From the NCBI GenBank assembly GCA_021647245.1, contig JAKIVC010000013.1, positions 1 through 62,811 on the forward strand: DNA of 62,811 bases, given 5' to 3'. Shown here piece by piece: positions 45,986-54,719 of this stretch; the stretch's first letter is position 1; each line of letters begins with the position of its first letter. This stretch comes from Gammaproteobacteria bacterium. Lineage in GTDB: Bacteria > Pseudomonadota > Gammaproteobacteria > RBG-16-57-12. The notes below the pieces were generated by a model. The model ran no database searches and was not told where the DNA came from. It worked only from the letters and a program-made list of their open reading frames with translations. The position numbers and the translations under genes are program-made.

Positions 45986-48817
45986 ATGATATTGCGAATT
46001 ATCCTCACTGGGCTACTGCTGCTAACCCTCTCACCTCTCGCTGCCAAAACCCCGGCAAATGAATTGACGTTGAAAGACCTACGAGAGCGCAGCTATGTGA
46101 TGGAGAAAGATGCTCGCCCTGATCAAGCCCTCAAACGCTCCACTCAAGGTTATCAGCAATTTCTTGACTCGCCGCTCGGTGGTGCAATGCGCCGGGAAGC
46201 TTTGCGCCGTGTCGCTGACCGGATGCAACAGCAGTTGGAAGAAGATGAAGATCGCATGGTCTCGGGCGAGGTAATGCCGGATGAAGAGACTATATTCGAG
46301 GATGCCAGCTACGAAAAAGTGATTCAGCACTACAATGAAGCAGTGAACAATTACCCTGACTTCCCGGGTAATGAGCACATATACTATCAGTTGGCACGCG
46401 CCTATGAGGCTAATGGCGAACCTAAGCAAGCCATCTGGGCATTGCAGCAGCTGATTCAAAACCATAGTGACTCTGACTACATCGACGAAGCACACTTTCG
46501 TGCTGCCGAGCTCAGTTTTTTAACACAAAAATTCCCCCAGGCAACAAAATACTACAGCGAGCTGACTCGCCTGGGCGTGGAAAACCAGTTCTACCGTGTT
46601 GCAATGTATAAATCGGGCTGGGCGCTGTTCAAAAACAAAAGCTACAAAGAGTCCCTTGACCAGTTTATCGAACTGCTCGACCACATGACGCTTGATGCTA
46701 GCCTCGACGATATGCTGGCAGAACTCCCCCAATACACCATTGGCGAACGAGAGATGATCAAGGACTCGTTACGGGTAATGAGTATCGCAATAACCCACCA
46801 AGAAGAGCCTCTGCCTTATCTGCAAAATTACCTGACAACCCTAAGCGAACCACGCCCATACGAGTTCATGTTATATCAGGCGCTGGGGGATATGTATTAC
46901 TACCAAGAGCTCTATCAGGATGCAGGACAAACATTCGCAGCCTTTGCCCAGCGATTTAACTTACATCCTCAAGCACCTTTTTTCCAAATCATGGCCATTG
47001 AGACCTACCGAAAAGGGCGGTTTAGCGCACTTCAAGATGAAGGCATTCGCGACTTCTCCAATAACTTTGGCTATCAGACCCGCTTCTGGACAGCGGACAA
47101 AACCACCCGGCTCAAGCAGCAACTAGAACCCTATCTTCGTCAATACCTCTCCATGTTTGCCCTTCGATACCATGCCGCGCTGCAGAAAAAACCTGACGCG
47201 ACAAACAAGCAGCAGGCACTACATTGGTACCGCACCTATCTTCAATCCTTCTCCAAGGATAGTGAAGCCGCTCACATAAACTTCCTGCTGGCAGAGCTAT
47301 TATATGAGACGGGCGACTATAAGGCAGCAGCAGCCGAGTACAACAAAACCGCTTATGACTACGGTTACCATGACGAGTCCCGCGAGGCGGGTTATGCCGC
47401 CATTCTGGCTTTTGACAAGCAGCGGGCTGGGCTAGAGGGAGAAGCACTAAACATATGGCGCAGACAGTCACTTGAAAATGCGTTGCACTTTGCAAAGGTA
47501 TTCAGTGATGATGAGCGAGTCCCCAGCATCATCACCAAAACAGCTCAAGATCTGTTTGAAGTGGGTGCCTACGACACCGCAATCAAAGCCGCCAGCATCA
47601 TCCTGAACCTGAAGGGGCTTACCCCGCAAAAAGAGCGTAGTGCTCAACTTGTTATTGGCCACTCCTATTTTGAAAAGGGAGATTATCCGCGCTCTGAAAA
47701 TGCCTATCACGCTGCCCTACGTTTGATGGAGAAAAATGATAAGGATTACGACGGCACCTATGAGCGAATTGCAGCGGCCATTTACAAACAAGCCGAGCAC
47801 CAGCAAACAAATGGCAACCTGCAAGCGGCCATACGTGAGTACCAGCGACTGGTCATCGTCACTCCACGCAGCAAAATCCGTGAAACCACTGAGTTTGACA
47901 TGGCAACCGCGCACCTACAGCTCAAACAGTGGCAGAGTGCTATCGATATCTTGGTAAAAATGAGAAATAGCGCATTCGGCAAAAAGCACGCCATGGACAT
48001 CACCCAAAAACTAACCGTTGCCTATTTGGAAACCGATCAAAACCAAAATGCCGCCGCAGAGCTTGAAACATTGGCGCTACTCGCACCCAGTTATGACGTT
48101 CAACGAGAGGCCGTCTGGCGTGCTGCCGAGCTTTATGAAAAAGAGGGCAATATCGTAGCAACGATTAAAGCATTTGAAGATTATGTAAAGCGCTACCCCA
48201 GCCCAGTTGATGCCAACATTGAAGCGCGCTACAAGCTGGCACAGCTCCATCAACAACAAAACAACGAGCGCCTTCATATCGCACGCCTTAAGGATGTTAT
48301 TAAACACGATGCCAAAGCACTGGATCAGCGTACCTCGCGTACCAAGTATCTCGCAGGCATCTCTTCACTGGCGCTGGCAGATCTCGCCTATGAGGAGTAT
48401 AAGAGCATCAAACTGGTTGAGCCGATCAAGAAAAACCTGAAGCGCAAGAAAGATCAGATGCAGTCCGTTATCAAGGGTTATGGCAAGGTCTCTGAATACG
48501 CTATCGCCGAGCTCATTACCAATGCAACCTTCAAAATTGCTGAGATCTATCGTGATTTTTCCTACGCCCTGATGACATCAGAGCGGCCAAAAGGGCTGGA
48601 TGATGATGAGCTGGAGATGTATGACATCATGCTTGAAGAGCAAGCCTTCCCGTTCGAAGAGAAAGCGATCGAACTGCACGAGAAAAATTACCACCGCATT
48701 AACGAGGGTGTCTTTGATCAATGGGTTGAAAATAGCCTGGGCATACTCAGTGAGATCATTCCAGGGCGCTATGATAAGTCAGAAAAAGAGGTAGGCTACA
48801 TTGAAATATTCAACTAG
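45986..48817 (+). CDS. large TPR periplasmic protein
   Basis: A 943-residue protein with signal peptide (MILRIILTGLLLLTLSPLAA). TPR-type repeats run over most of its length: YEKVIQHYNEAVNNYPDFPGNEHIYYQLARAYE, EPKQAIWALQQLI, GDYKAAAAEYNKTAYDY, GDYPRSENAYHAALRLM and NVVATIKAFEDYVKRYPSP-like units. It suits a scaffold that holds partners along the periplasm. No enzyme motif is seen. The next gene starts inside its last 17 bp. It resembles the TPR-rich GltD/GltI-type components by composition and neighbourhood; homology must be tested. Confidence 0.75.
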   Translation: MILRIILTGLLLLTLSPLAAKTPANELTLKDLRERSYVMEKDARPDQALKRSTQGYQQFLDSPLGGAMRREALRRVADRMQQQLEEDEDRMVSGEVMPDEETIFEDASYEKVIQHYNEAVNNYPDFPGNEHIYYQLARAYEANGEPKQAIWALQQLIQNHSDSDYIDEAHFRAAELSFLTQKFPQATKYYSELTRLGVENQFYRVAMYKSGWALFKNKSYKESLDQFIELLDHMTLDASLDDMLAELPQYTIGEREMIKDSLRVMSIAITHQEEPLPYLQNYLTTLSEPRPYEFMLYQALGDMYYYQELYQDAGQTFAAFAQRFNLHPQAPFFQIMAIETYRKGRFSALQDEGIRDFSNNFGYQTRFWTADKTTRLKQQLEPYLRQYLSMFALRYHAALQKKPDATNKQQALHWYRTYLQSFSKDSEAAHINFLLAELLYETGDYKAAAAEYNKTAYDYGYHDESREAGYAAILAFDKQRAGLEGEALNIWRRQSLENALHFAKVFSDDERVPSIITKTAQDLFEVGAYDTAIKAASIILNLKGLTPQKERSAQLVIGHSYFEKGDYPRSENAYHAALRLMEKNDKDYDGTYERIAAAIYKQAEHQQTNGNLQAAIREYQRLVIVTPRSKIRETTEFDMATAHLQLKQWQSAIDILVKMRNSAFGKKHAMDITQKLTVAYLETDQNQNAAAELETLALLAPSYDVQREAVWRAAELYEKEGNIVATIKAFEDYVKRYPSPVDANIEARYKLAQLHQQQNNERLHIARLKDVIKHDAKALDQRTSRTKYLAGISSLALADLAYEEYKSIKLVEPIKKNLKRKKDQMQSVIKGYGKVSEYAIAELITNATFKIAEIYRDFSYALMTSERPKGLDDDELEMYDIMLEEQAFPFEEKAIELHEKNYHRINEGVFDQWVENSLGILSEIIPGRYDKSEKEVGYIEIFN

Positions 48818-49415
48818 CAACTATTTGGCAATCGTATTCATCTTGGTACTGCTATCCGGTTGCGCCGGAAAACCGACCCCAAAAGCGGTTATTACACTCT
48901 CAGATGATGCCAACAAAGAGGAGCAACTGCGGCTTGATACCGCGGGTAAAGCATTTTCCCAGGCACTGAAAGAGCTCAACGAAAAAGAGTATCAAAAAGC
49001 ACGCAATATTCTGACTAGTCTTGCGCGCCAATATCCTGAATATGCAGGAATATATGCCAACCTTGGCATCGCGCAGATGAATCTGGGCGAAGATGAAGAG
49101 GCACAAAAGTCTTTTAAAGCAGCACTTGAGCGAAAAGAGAACTTCCCTCAAGTCTACAATCAGCTGGGCCTGCTGCACCGCGAGCATGGCCGCTTTAAAG
49201 AAGCAGAAACCGCCTACAAAAAAGCCATTGAACTCGACCCTAACTACGCCGATGCACACCGTAACCTTGGCATTCTTTACGACCTTTATTTGATGGACCT
49301 CACAAATGCGCTAACCCACTACATAAAATATAAAGAACTGGCAGCCCCAGCCGAAAAAGACCCCATACATAAGTGGATCATCGATTTAACAAACCGAACA
49401 AATCCAGTAAGATAG
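48801..49415 (+). CDS. TPR lipoprotein
   Basis: A 204-residue lipoprotein. The hydrophobic segment ends in the lipobox LLSGC, giving Cys21, followed by Ala-Gly. About three TPR motifs follow: YQKARNILTSLARQYPEYAGIYANLGIAQMNLGE, EEAQKSFKAALERKENFPQVYNQLGLLHREHG and FKEAETAYKKAIELDPNYADAHRNLGILYDLY-type units. The start is TTG 48801 with GAGG about 10 bases upstream, overlapping the previous gene; no ATG precedes the signal. Ala/Gly after the Cys suggests outer-membrane placement. It resembles PilF/GltE-type pilotins and scaffolds. Confidence 0.85.
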   Translation: MKYSTSNYLAIVFILVLLSGCAGKPTPKAVITLSDDANKEEQLRLDTAGKAFSQALKELNEKEYQKARNILTSLARQYPEYAGIYANLGIAQMNLGEDEEAQKSFKAALERKENFPQVYNQLGLLHREHGRFKEAETAYKKAIELDPNYADAHRNLGILYDLYLMDLTNALTHYIKYKELAAPAEKDPIHKWIIDLTNRTNPVR

Positions 49416-49419
49416 TCCC

Positions 49420-49707
49420 ATGTTGAAAAAGAGCATCTCACTATTAATGTTTAGTCTCGTATTGGTCGCCAGCATTGGCCACGCCGAAGTGCGACTAGAC
49501 CTTGATGCCACGTCAATCATTGGCAACCGCGAATTACCGCGGATTGTCTATTTGATCGCTTGGCGTGATGCCCCTGAAGGCGATATTCTCGAGCAGTCGC
49601 TTGAGAGCAACCATGATAATCGGATGATCCCGCTAGATCGTGATGTGTTTCAGCGCCAAATCAGCTATTACGAGCTACTGTTTGGCGCTGAAAATAATAA
49701 ACAATAA
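49420..49707 (+). CDS. small exported protein of unknown function
   Basis: A 95-residue protein with a clear signal peptide (MLKKSISLLMFSLVLVASIGHA) and a 73-residue mature part (EVRLDLDATSIIGNRELPRIVYLIAW...). I do not recognise the family. It lies four bp after the TPR lipoprotein gene, within the motor-like operon, and is the last periplasmic gene before the stator genes, so it is probably a periplasmic partner. Confidence 0.7.
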   Translation: MLKKSISLLMFSLVLVASIGHAEVRLDLDATSIIGNRELPRIVYLIAWRDAPEGDILEQSLESNHDNRMIPLDRDVFQRQISYYELLFGAENNKQ

Positions 49708-49759
49708 TTCCCGTTTTAAAAAATTTAGAAATTAATGCTATTTGAGTGAGGAGCATACT

Positions 49760-50401
49760 ATGGACACTATTATTCGTTTTTTCCAGGAGGGGGGGGTTTT
49801 CATGTACCCAATCACCCTTATCTTGGCACTGGGCATGGCGATCGCTCTGGAGCGCTACCTCTTCCTGAGTAGTGCAAAATCGAAAAACAATAAGACTTGG
49901 AATCAACTTATTCCGCTGATTAATCAAGGCGACATTGCGGCAGCAACTAAAGTGGTTGAAAAGACCAAATCCCACATTGGACATGTGGTTGCTTATGGCC
50001 TCAACCAGCGCAAAACCTCAAAACACCGCGAAGATATTGAAACTGCGATGGAAGAGGGGCTAATGGAGGTACTACCCAAACTCGAAAAGCGCACTCACTA
50101 CGTCGCAACCTATGCCAACATCGCCACCTTAATGGGCCTACTGGGCACCATCATCGGCCTGATTCAGGCCTTTACTGCGGTAGCCAATGCTGATCCAGCT
50201 GAAAAAGCCAATTTACTCTCTGCTTCTATCTCGGTCGCCATGAACACCACCGCTTATGGCTTGATCGCTGCCATTCCATTACTGCTAATGTTTGCACTGC
50301 TGCAAACTAAAACCACCGAAGTGGTTGATAGCCTCGAGATGGCCTCTGTCAAAATCGTTAATTTAATTAGCGGTGAAAACAGCAAGAATGGAAATGCATA
50401 A
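49760..50401 (+). CDS. MotA/TolQ/ExbB-family stator protein
   Basis: A 213-residue inner-membrane proton-channel subunit. It has three membrane helices: about 14-34 (VFMYPITLILALGMAIAL), about 108-130 (YVATYANIATLMGLLGTIIGLIQAF) and about 155-180 (SVAMNTTAYGLIAAIPLLLMFALL). The LLGTIIGLIQAF and NTTAYGL segments are family signatures. The ATG at 49760 has GAGG upstream. In TolQ, ExbB and AglR such proteins form a pentamer around a dimer of ExbD/TolR-type partners. The ExbD partner genes follow directly. Confidence 0.93.
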   Translation: MDTIIRFFQEGGVFMYPITLILALGMAIALERYLFLSSAKSKNNKTWNQLIPLINQGDIAAATKVVEKTKSHIGHVVAYGLNQRKTSKHREDIETAMEEGLMEVLPKLEKRTHYVATYANIATLMGLLGTIIGLIQAFTAVANADPAEKANLLSASISVAMNTTAYGLIAAIPLLLMFALLQTKTTEVVDSLEMASVKIVNLISGENSKNGNA

Positions 50402-50403
50402 CC

Positions 50404-50916
50404 ATGAGCATTCGCAATCGCCGTCATAAGCAAGAGGTTCCGGAGCTCGATATCACCGCCTTCCTCAACCTGATGGTGGTATTGATTCCGTTTCTACTGG
50501 TTAGCGCCGTCTTCACTCAGATAACAGTGATCGAACTCAATATGCCGCCCCCCTCTGATGATCCTCAACAGAATAATGAGGATAAAAAAGAGAAGCTTGA
50601 TCTAGAGATTGTTATTCGTGCCTCAACCATTGAAATACATGGCGGTAAAGCGGGACTGCTACAACGCTACAAGATGAGCGATGGGCAATTTGACTACGCA
50701 GAAATATCCACCTACCTGCAAAAGCTCAAAACCCGTTATGCAGAAGAGACCACCTCTATGATCCTGGTAGAGCCCGAAATTAACTACGATACCCTCGTGC
50801 AAGTGATGGACACTGTGCGCCTGTTTGAAATGAAAGAGGATGGTGGCCTGATACAGGCTGAACTGTTCCCCGACATGTCAATCGGTGACGCACCCATACT
50901 TGGCAAAGGTAAGTAA
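50404..50916 (+). CDS. ExbD/TolR-family protein lacking the conserved aspartate
   Basis: A 170-residue protein with one membrane helix (about 19-40, FLNLMVVLIPFLLVSAVF) and a periplasmic domain. In ExbD, TolR and AglQ the helix starts with an Asp essential for proton transfer (TPFIDVM in E. coli ExbD). Here the aligned segment is TAFLNLM, with Asn22 in that place. Proton relay by this subunit should therefore be absent. It starts 2 bp after the stator gene and precedes a second ExbD-like gene that keeps the Asp. Confidence 0.9.
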   Translation: MSIRNRRHKQEVPELDITAFLNLMVVLIPFLLVSAVFTQITVIELNMPPPSDDPQQNNEDKKEKLDLEIVIRASTIEIHGGKAGLLQRYKMSDGQFDYAEISTYLQKLKTRYAEETTSMILVEPEINYDTLVQVMDTVRLFEMKEDGGLIQAELFPDMSIGDAPILGKGK

Positions 50917-50927
50917 AGGCGTACTTA

Positions 50928-51434
50928 ATGAAGATGTCACGTCGAGCAAAACGTATGGAGAAGAGCCATAAGCGGAACAAAGGTGCTTCGCTAAACATGG
51001 TCTCATTGATGGATATATTTACCATCTTGGTCTTCTTCCTACTGGTTAACTCATCCGATGTACAACTCACACAAAGTGAAAAGGTTCAGCTACCTGAATC
51101 CAAAGCAAACCAGCTGCCCAACGAAACATTGGTGATCATGGTCAGCGGTGACCAGGTGTTAGTGCAAGGCCGCCTAGTGGCTACTGTCGATGAGATCATG
51201 GCGATGAAAGGTAACATTATTCCCGCACTCAAAGAGGAGCTGCAATTCCAGTCGGATAATAGCCGCAGGCAACTCTCTGAAAGTGAGCTGCGTGAGATAG
51301 GGCGTCCCATCACTATCATGGGACACAAAGAGATCCCCTATCAATTGTTGAAAAAAATCATGTTCACCAGCTCCAAAAGCAATTACAGCAATATTTCACT
51401 TGCCGTGTTGAAAAAAACTGAAGGCGAGGGGTAG
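50928..51434 (+). CDS. ExbD/TolR-family protein with intact aspartate
   Basis: A 168-residue protein with a basic N-terminus (KMSRRAKRMEKSHKRNK) and one helix (about 24-46) reading SLNMVSLMDIFTILVFFLLV. Asp29 occupies the position of the proton-carrying Asp of ExbD/TolR. A periplasmic domain follows with PITIMGHKEIPYQLLKKIM, close to the ExbD fold. Together with the preceding Asn-bearing paralogue it could form an asymmetric dimer inside the TolQ-like pentamer. It starts 11 bp after that gene. Confidence 0.9.
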   Translation: MKMSRRAKRMEKSHKRNKGASLNMVSLMDIFTILVFFLLVNSSDVQLTQSEKVQLPESKANQLPNETLVIMVSGDQVLVQGRLVATVDEIMAMKGNIIPALKEELQFQSDNSRRQLSESELREIGRPITIMGHKEIPYQLLKKIMFTSSKSNYSNISLAVLKKTEGEG

Positions 51435-51440
51435 CGTGAG

Positions 51441-52373
51441 ATGAACAAACAGCCCCTGAACCCCAAACTTTTTTATGACTACAGCGATCAGCGCCTTAAG
51501 GTTATTGCGGCCATAATTATCGCCATTTTTCTGATAGCCAACATCAGCTTTAACCTTATGCCAACCCCTGAAATTGATCGTAAAGCAGCCAATGAGCTCC
51601 CTCCCCGCATCACTAAAATGATGCTGGAGAAGCGCACCCCGCCGCCACCTCCTCCTAAAGAGGAGAAGAAGGAAGAGGAAAAACCAAAGGAAGAGGAGAA
51701 GCCGAAAGAGGAGCCTAAGAAAGAGGAGAAAAAACCTGAGCCGAAAAAAGAGGAGCCTAAAAAGCGTACTGAAGAAGAGATCCGTAAAAAGGTTCAAAGT
51801 ACCGGCATTTTGGCCATGATGGATGACCTTGCAGACCTGCGTGATGATTCACTGTTCGAGGGGCTGGATACCGACAACACCCTGCTCAACACTCCAGTAG
51901 AGAGTGCAATGTCGAAAGAGCGCTCACTGATCACCTCAAATGCCATGCGAGGCAGTGGTGGCATCAACACCGCCAGCCTTAGTCGGAGCACTGGGGGAGC
52001 CACGCAACTGGCCGAACGCAGTGTTACCAAGGTTGAAGCGCCCGTGGAAGCTGTCATAGCTGAAGATGACAATAGGAAGTCAATACGCAGCCATGAGGAG
52101 ATTGCGCTGGTTATCGACCGCTATAAGAGTCGTCTGCTGGCCATCTACCAACGGGCACTGCGTGAGGATCCTACACTGCGTGGTCAAGTTGTTTTCGAAA
52201 TCACCATTGAGCCGACCGGAAAAGTACGTATCGTCACCGTGCTCTCAAGTGACCTCAAAAATGAAGGCTTGGAGAAAAAACTCTCAACCCGAATCAAGAT
52301 GTTTAAGTTCGGAGCCAAAAAAGATGCTGAAGTCATGATTGTCACCGTACCCATCGACTTCTACCCATCCTGA
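51441..52373 (+). CDS. TonB/AgmX-like energy-transducing protein
   Basis: A 310-residue protein with one N-terminal membrane helix (about 20-42, KVIAAIIIAIFLIANISF). A Pro/Glu/Lys-rich stretch follows (about 65-125, runs of P, E and K) that could span the periplasm. The C-terminal domain (about 215-310) has RYKSRLLAIYQRALREDPTLRGQVVFEITIEPTGKVRIVTV and FKFGAKKDAEVMIVTVPIDF, the TonB-C-like/AgmX-PglI pattern. It should carry motor output to periplasmic and outer-membrane partners. It is the last gene of the run and is followed by a strong terminator. Confidence 0.85.
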   Translation: MNKQPLNPKLFYDYSDQRLKVIAAIIIAIFLIANISFNLMPTPEIDRKAANELPPRITKMMLEKRTPPPPPPKEEKKEEEKPKEEEKPKEEPKKEEKKPEPKKEEPKKRTEEEIRKKVQSTGILAMMDDLADLRDDSLFEGLDTDNTLLNTPVESAMSKERSLITSNAMRGSGGINTASLSRSTGGATQLAERSVTKVEAPVEAVIAEDDNRKSIRSHEEIALVIDRYKSRLLAIYQRALREDPTLRGQVVFEITIEPTGKVRIVTVLSSDLKNEGLEKKLSTRIKMFKFGAKKDAEVMIVTVPIDFYPS

Positions 52374-52398
52374 TCTAAAGTGGCATGCAAAAATAGAG

Positions 52399-52432
52399 AA
52401 GGCGAGCTTCAGTTGAAGCTCGCCTTTTTTAT
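52399..52432 (+). terminator. terminator of the motor-like operon
   Basis: AAGGCGAGCTTCA/TGAAGCTCGCCTT forms a 12-13 bp stem with a minimal loop and a following T-run, 26 bp after the TonB-like gene. It is one of the strongest hairpins in the window and probably serves both this operon and the convergent gene at 52475. Confidence 0.95.
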
Positions 52433-52474
52433 TAAGCACGGATTTCAGGCCATAAGCGCTTGAAGAAACACCGC

Positions 52475-52834
52475 TTATTTATCTTTTTCGGGGCTCACAT
52501 CTTTCGCTTCAGTACAGTTCACCACTAACCGCATACCACCCTTCATGAGAACCGTATTGATACGCTCCAGAAACAGCATCATCTTCTCATTAGGCAGGTA
52601 GTCACAATTCAACTGAAAGCGCACCTTACTATCAGCACGATCAGGAAACTCTTCGGCCAACTGGCCTCCGGCGGCAAACTCGACATACTTACTCATTTTA
52701 TCTTGCAGCTCGGCAATTCGAGTATCAATATCACCCCACTCTTTTGTGGCATACATTATCAGCGCAAGTTCATCGCTATCATGATCAAAGGCGACTTCAT
52801 CAATCACCCCTGCATTGTGAATACCCCGTTCCAT
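52475..52834 (-). CDS. DUF6572-like protein of unknown function
   Basis: A 119-residue cytoplasmic protein that is acidic and has no signal. The sequence (GVIDEVAFDHDSDELALIMYATKEWGD, IAELQDKMSKYVEFAAGGQLAEEFPD, VRFQLNCDYLPN) resembles the small DUF6572 domain proteins. These consist of a beta-alpha-beta unit with ELQDK-type helices; the name is from memory and unverified. It is leftward, convergent with the motor-like operon, 43 bp downstream of comF. Function unknown. Confidence 0.6.
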   Translation of the reverse strand: MERGIHNAGVIDEVAFDHDSDELALIMYATKEWGDIDTRIAELQDKMSKYVEFAAGGQLAEEFPDRADSKVRFQLNCDYLPNEKMMLFLERINTVLMKGGMRLVVNCTEAKDVSPEKDK

Positions 52835-52877
52835 AACATCCCCGTCAAATATATGATCAAACCCAATAATACCCTAA

Positions 52878-53579
52878 TCACACGGTTCGTGCCGCTACCC
52901 ATACCTCCACATATTCAACACCTGAATTTTTCAGAAGGATGGCAAGGGCATTCACTGTGCTGCCGGTGGTCATAACATCATCAATAATAGCAACATGACG
53001 TGCGGTAAGTGAATTTTTCTGGCTAAAAGCATTTTTCATATTGGCCAGGCGCTCTACGGCATCCAAATCACTTTGTGCCTGGGTACGCTGCAACCGCTGA
53101 CAGGATTTAAAGTCCAGCTCGATTTTAAGTTGTCGGGAAATATCCCGAGCCAGCTCCAGCGCCTGATTAAAGCCTCGTTCCCGCGTGCGTGTCACATGCA
53201 GGGGCACCGGAATAAGCAGTTCAGGCAATGATGCTAATGGGTGGCCAATCTGCTCAAGCATAAGGTGTGATATTACCCGAGAGTAGTGCAGGCGGGCATT
53301 AAATTTAAGTGCTTGCACCAGCGTCGAGAACGGTTTTTGGTAAAGATAAGCTGAAATCACCCGGTCGAAGGCAGGCGGTTGCTTCAAACACCTCCCGCAC
53401 TGCATCCGCAAATCACCTGTCAACGGTAAGCCACACTGACGACATGGATTGTTAATGCGAACAAGGTCACCCTGACAGCCAATACAGAGGTCAAGTGCTG
53501 GCTCACCTGCACCACCGCAGAGCACGCAACGTGACGAAAGAGAGGCGCGATGCAGATAATTTAACCAGCCGTTAACCAT
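52878..53579 (-). CDS. comF: ComF family phosphoribosyltransferase
   Basis: ComF is linked to natural transformation. It has a zinc finger (CVLCGGAGEPALDLCIGCQ, CRQCGLPL, CGRC) over about residues 18-63. A phosphoribosyltransferase domain follows with the PRPP loop VAIIDDVMTTGSTVNAL near 195-212. At 233 residues it is a normal ComF. It is divergent from bioB and shares a 92-bp intergenic region with it, the common bioB-comF arrangement. Whether this organism is naturally competent is not shown, although its type IV pili would fit. Confidence 0.92.
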   Translation of the reverse strand: MVNGWLNYLHRASLSSRCVLCGGAGEPALDLCIGCQGDLVRINNPCRQCGLPLTGDLRMQCGRCLKQPPAFDRVISAYLYQKPFSTLVQALKFNARLHYSRVISHLMLEQIGHPLASLPELLIPVPLHVTRTRERGFNQALELARDISRQLKIELDFKSCQRLQRTQAQSDLDAVERLANMKNAFSQKNSLTARHVAIIDDVMTTGSTVNALAILLKNSGVEYVEVWVAARTV

Positions 53580-53671
53580 AACAATCCTTTTCGGTTGACA
53601 GAAATCCTTTATAATAGCGAACTACAGTGCATCGAAATGTCGACAGATGTCAATCTGCAAGAGGATTACCC

Positions 53672-54706
53672 ATGGTACAGAACGAAACCTATGACCGCAT
53701 TGATGAAATTACCCAGCGGGTGCTTAATGGCGGAGAGATGAGTGCGGATGAAGGCCGCTGGATGATCGCCCTCGACCATCGCTATCTACCTTGGGTAATG
53801 GCGGGTGCTGATCGCCTGCGTCGGACTTTTCGTGGCGATGAAATCGAGTCCTGTGCCATCTCAAATGTTCGTTCAGGTAACTGCTCTGAGGATTGCAGCT
53901 TCTGCTCACAAAGCGCCCACCATAAAACAGAAGCTCCGGTTTATGACTATATTTCAAGTGATGAACTCAAGGCTCAAGCGCTGCGCGCCCGTGAGTGGGG
54001 CGTGAGTGATTTCGGCATTGTCTCCAAGGGCTGGGGAGTGCGTAACGACAAAGAGCAGCAACAGCTGGCTAAATATTTCGAAACACTCTCAGAAGAGAGC
54101 GATATTGGCCGCTGTGCAAGTCTCGGCGTCTTGACCCGAGAGAGCGCCCTCAAGCTAAAAAAGGCAGGCCTTGAGAACTATCATCACAACCTGGAAGCGG
54201 CAGAGAGCTTCTTCGATAACGTCTGTAGCACACACACCTATCAAGAAAATATCGATACCATCAAACATGCCGCCGATGCCGGGCTGCGCGTTTGTGCTGG
54301 TGGTATTCTGGGCATGGGTGAGAGCCTTGATCAACGCATTGAGCTGGCGGACACGCTGCGTAAAATTGGCGTAGAATCTGTACCGATGAACTTCCTCAGC
54401 CCAGCGGAGGGAACACCGATGCAAGATATTCCAGCCATGCGGCCCCATGAGATCCTGCTGAGTATCGCCACTTATCGTTACCTGCTGCCAAAAGCTGAAA
54501 TTCGTATTGCCGGGGGCCGCCAACACCTGCGCGATATGCAGTCGATGATCTTCTTTGCCGGTGCTTCCGGTATTATGGTCGGTGACTACCTGACCACATC
54601 AGGGCGCAGCGTTGATGATGATTTAAAGATGCTGAATGACCTGAAATTAAATATCCGTGGTGATACCCAGAAATCACGCAAAATCATCCCGATTAACGCC
54701 GCCTAG
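53672..54706 (+). CDS. bioB: biotin synthase, variant lacking the C97-type ligand
   Basis: BioB inserts sulfur into dethiobiotin. Of its 344 residues, CSEDCSFC (C71, C75, C78) binds the radical-SAM 4Fe-4S cluster. Equivalents of E. coli C128 (C148 in GRCASLG), C188 (C208 in RVCAGG) and R260 (R283 in RIAGGR) are present, but the Cys at the C97 position is missing ([11 protein letters not shown]). An extra Cys185 (NVCSTHTY) appears instead, as in biotin synthases from anaerobes that use an auxiliary 4Fe-4S cluster. ATG 53672 with an AGAGGA ribosome site is the start. First gene of bioB-bioF-bioH-bioC. Confidence 0.9.
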   Translation: MVQNETYDRIDEITQRVLNGGEMSADEGRWMIALDHRYLPWVMAGADRLRRTFRGDEIESCAISNVRSGNCSEDCSFCSQSAHHKTEAPVYDYISSDELKAQALRAREWGVSDFGIVSKGWGVRNDKEQQQLAKYFETLSEESDIGRCASLGVLTRESALKLKKAGLENYHHNLEAAESFFDNVCSTHTYQENIDTIKHAADAGLRVCAGGILGMGESLDQRIELADTLRKIGVESVPMNFLSPAEGTPMQDIPAMRPHEILLSIATYRYLLPKAEIRIAGGRQHLRDMQSMIFFAGASGIMVGDYLTTSGRSVDDDLKMLNDLKLNIRGDTQKSRKIIPINAA

Positions 54707-54719
54707 TCCGCACGAAACC

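Noticed and set aside
51650-51800. Repeat-like run of gag/aag/cct
   Set aside because: It encodes the Glu/Lys/Pro-rich spacer of the TonB-like protein and is not an independent DNA repeat.
42986-52373. Reading the block as a plain Tol-Pal or TonB-ExbB-ExbD system
   Set aside because: Two ExbD-like genes, several TPR proteins and no Pal, TolB or TonB-dependent receptor do not fit those systems.
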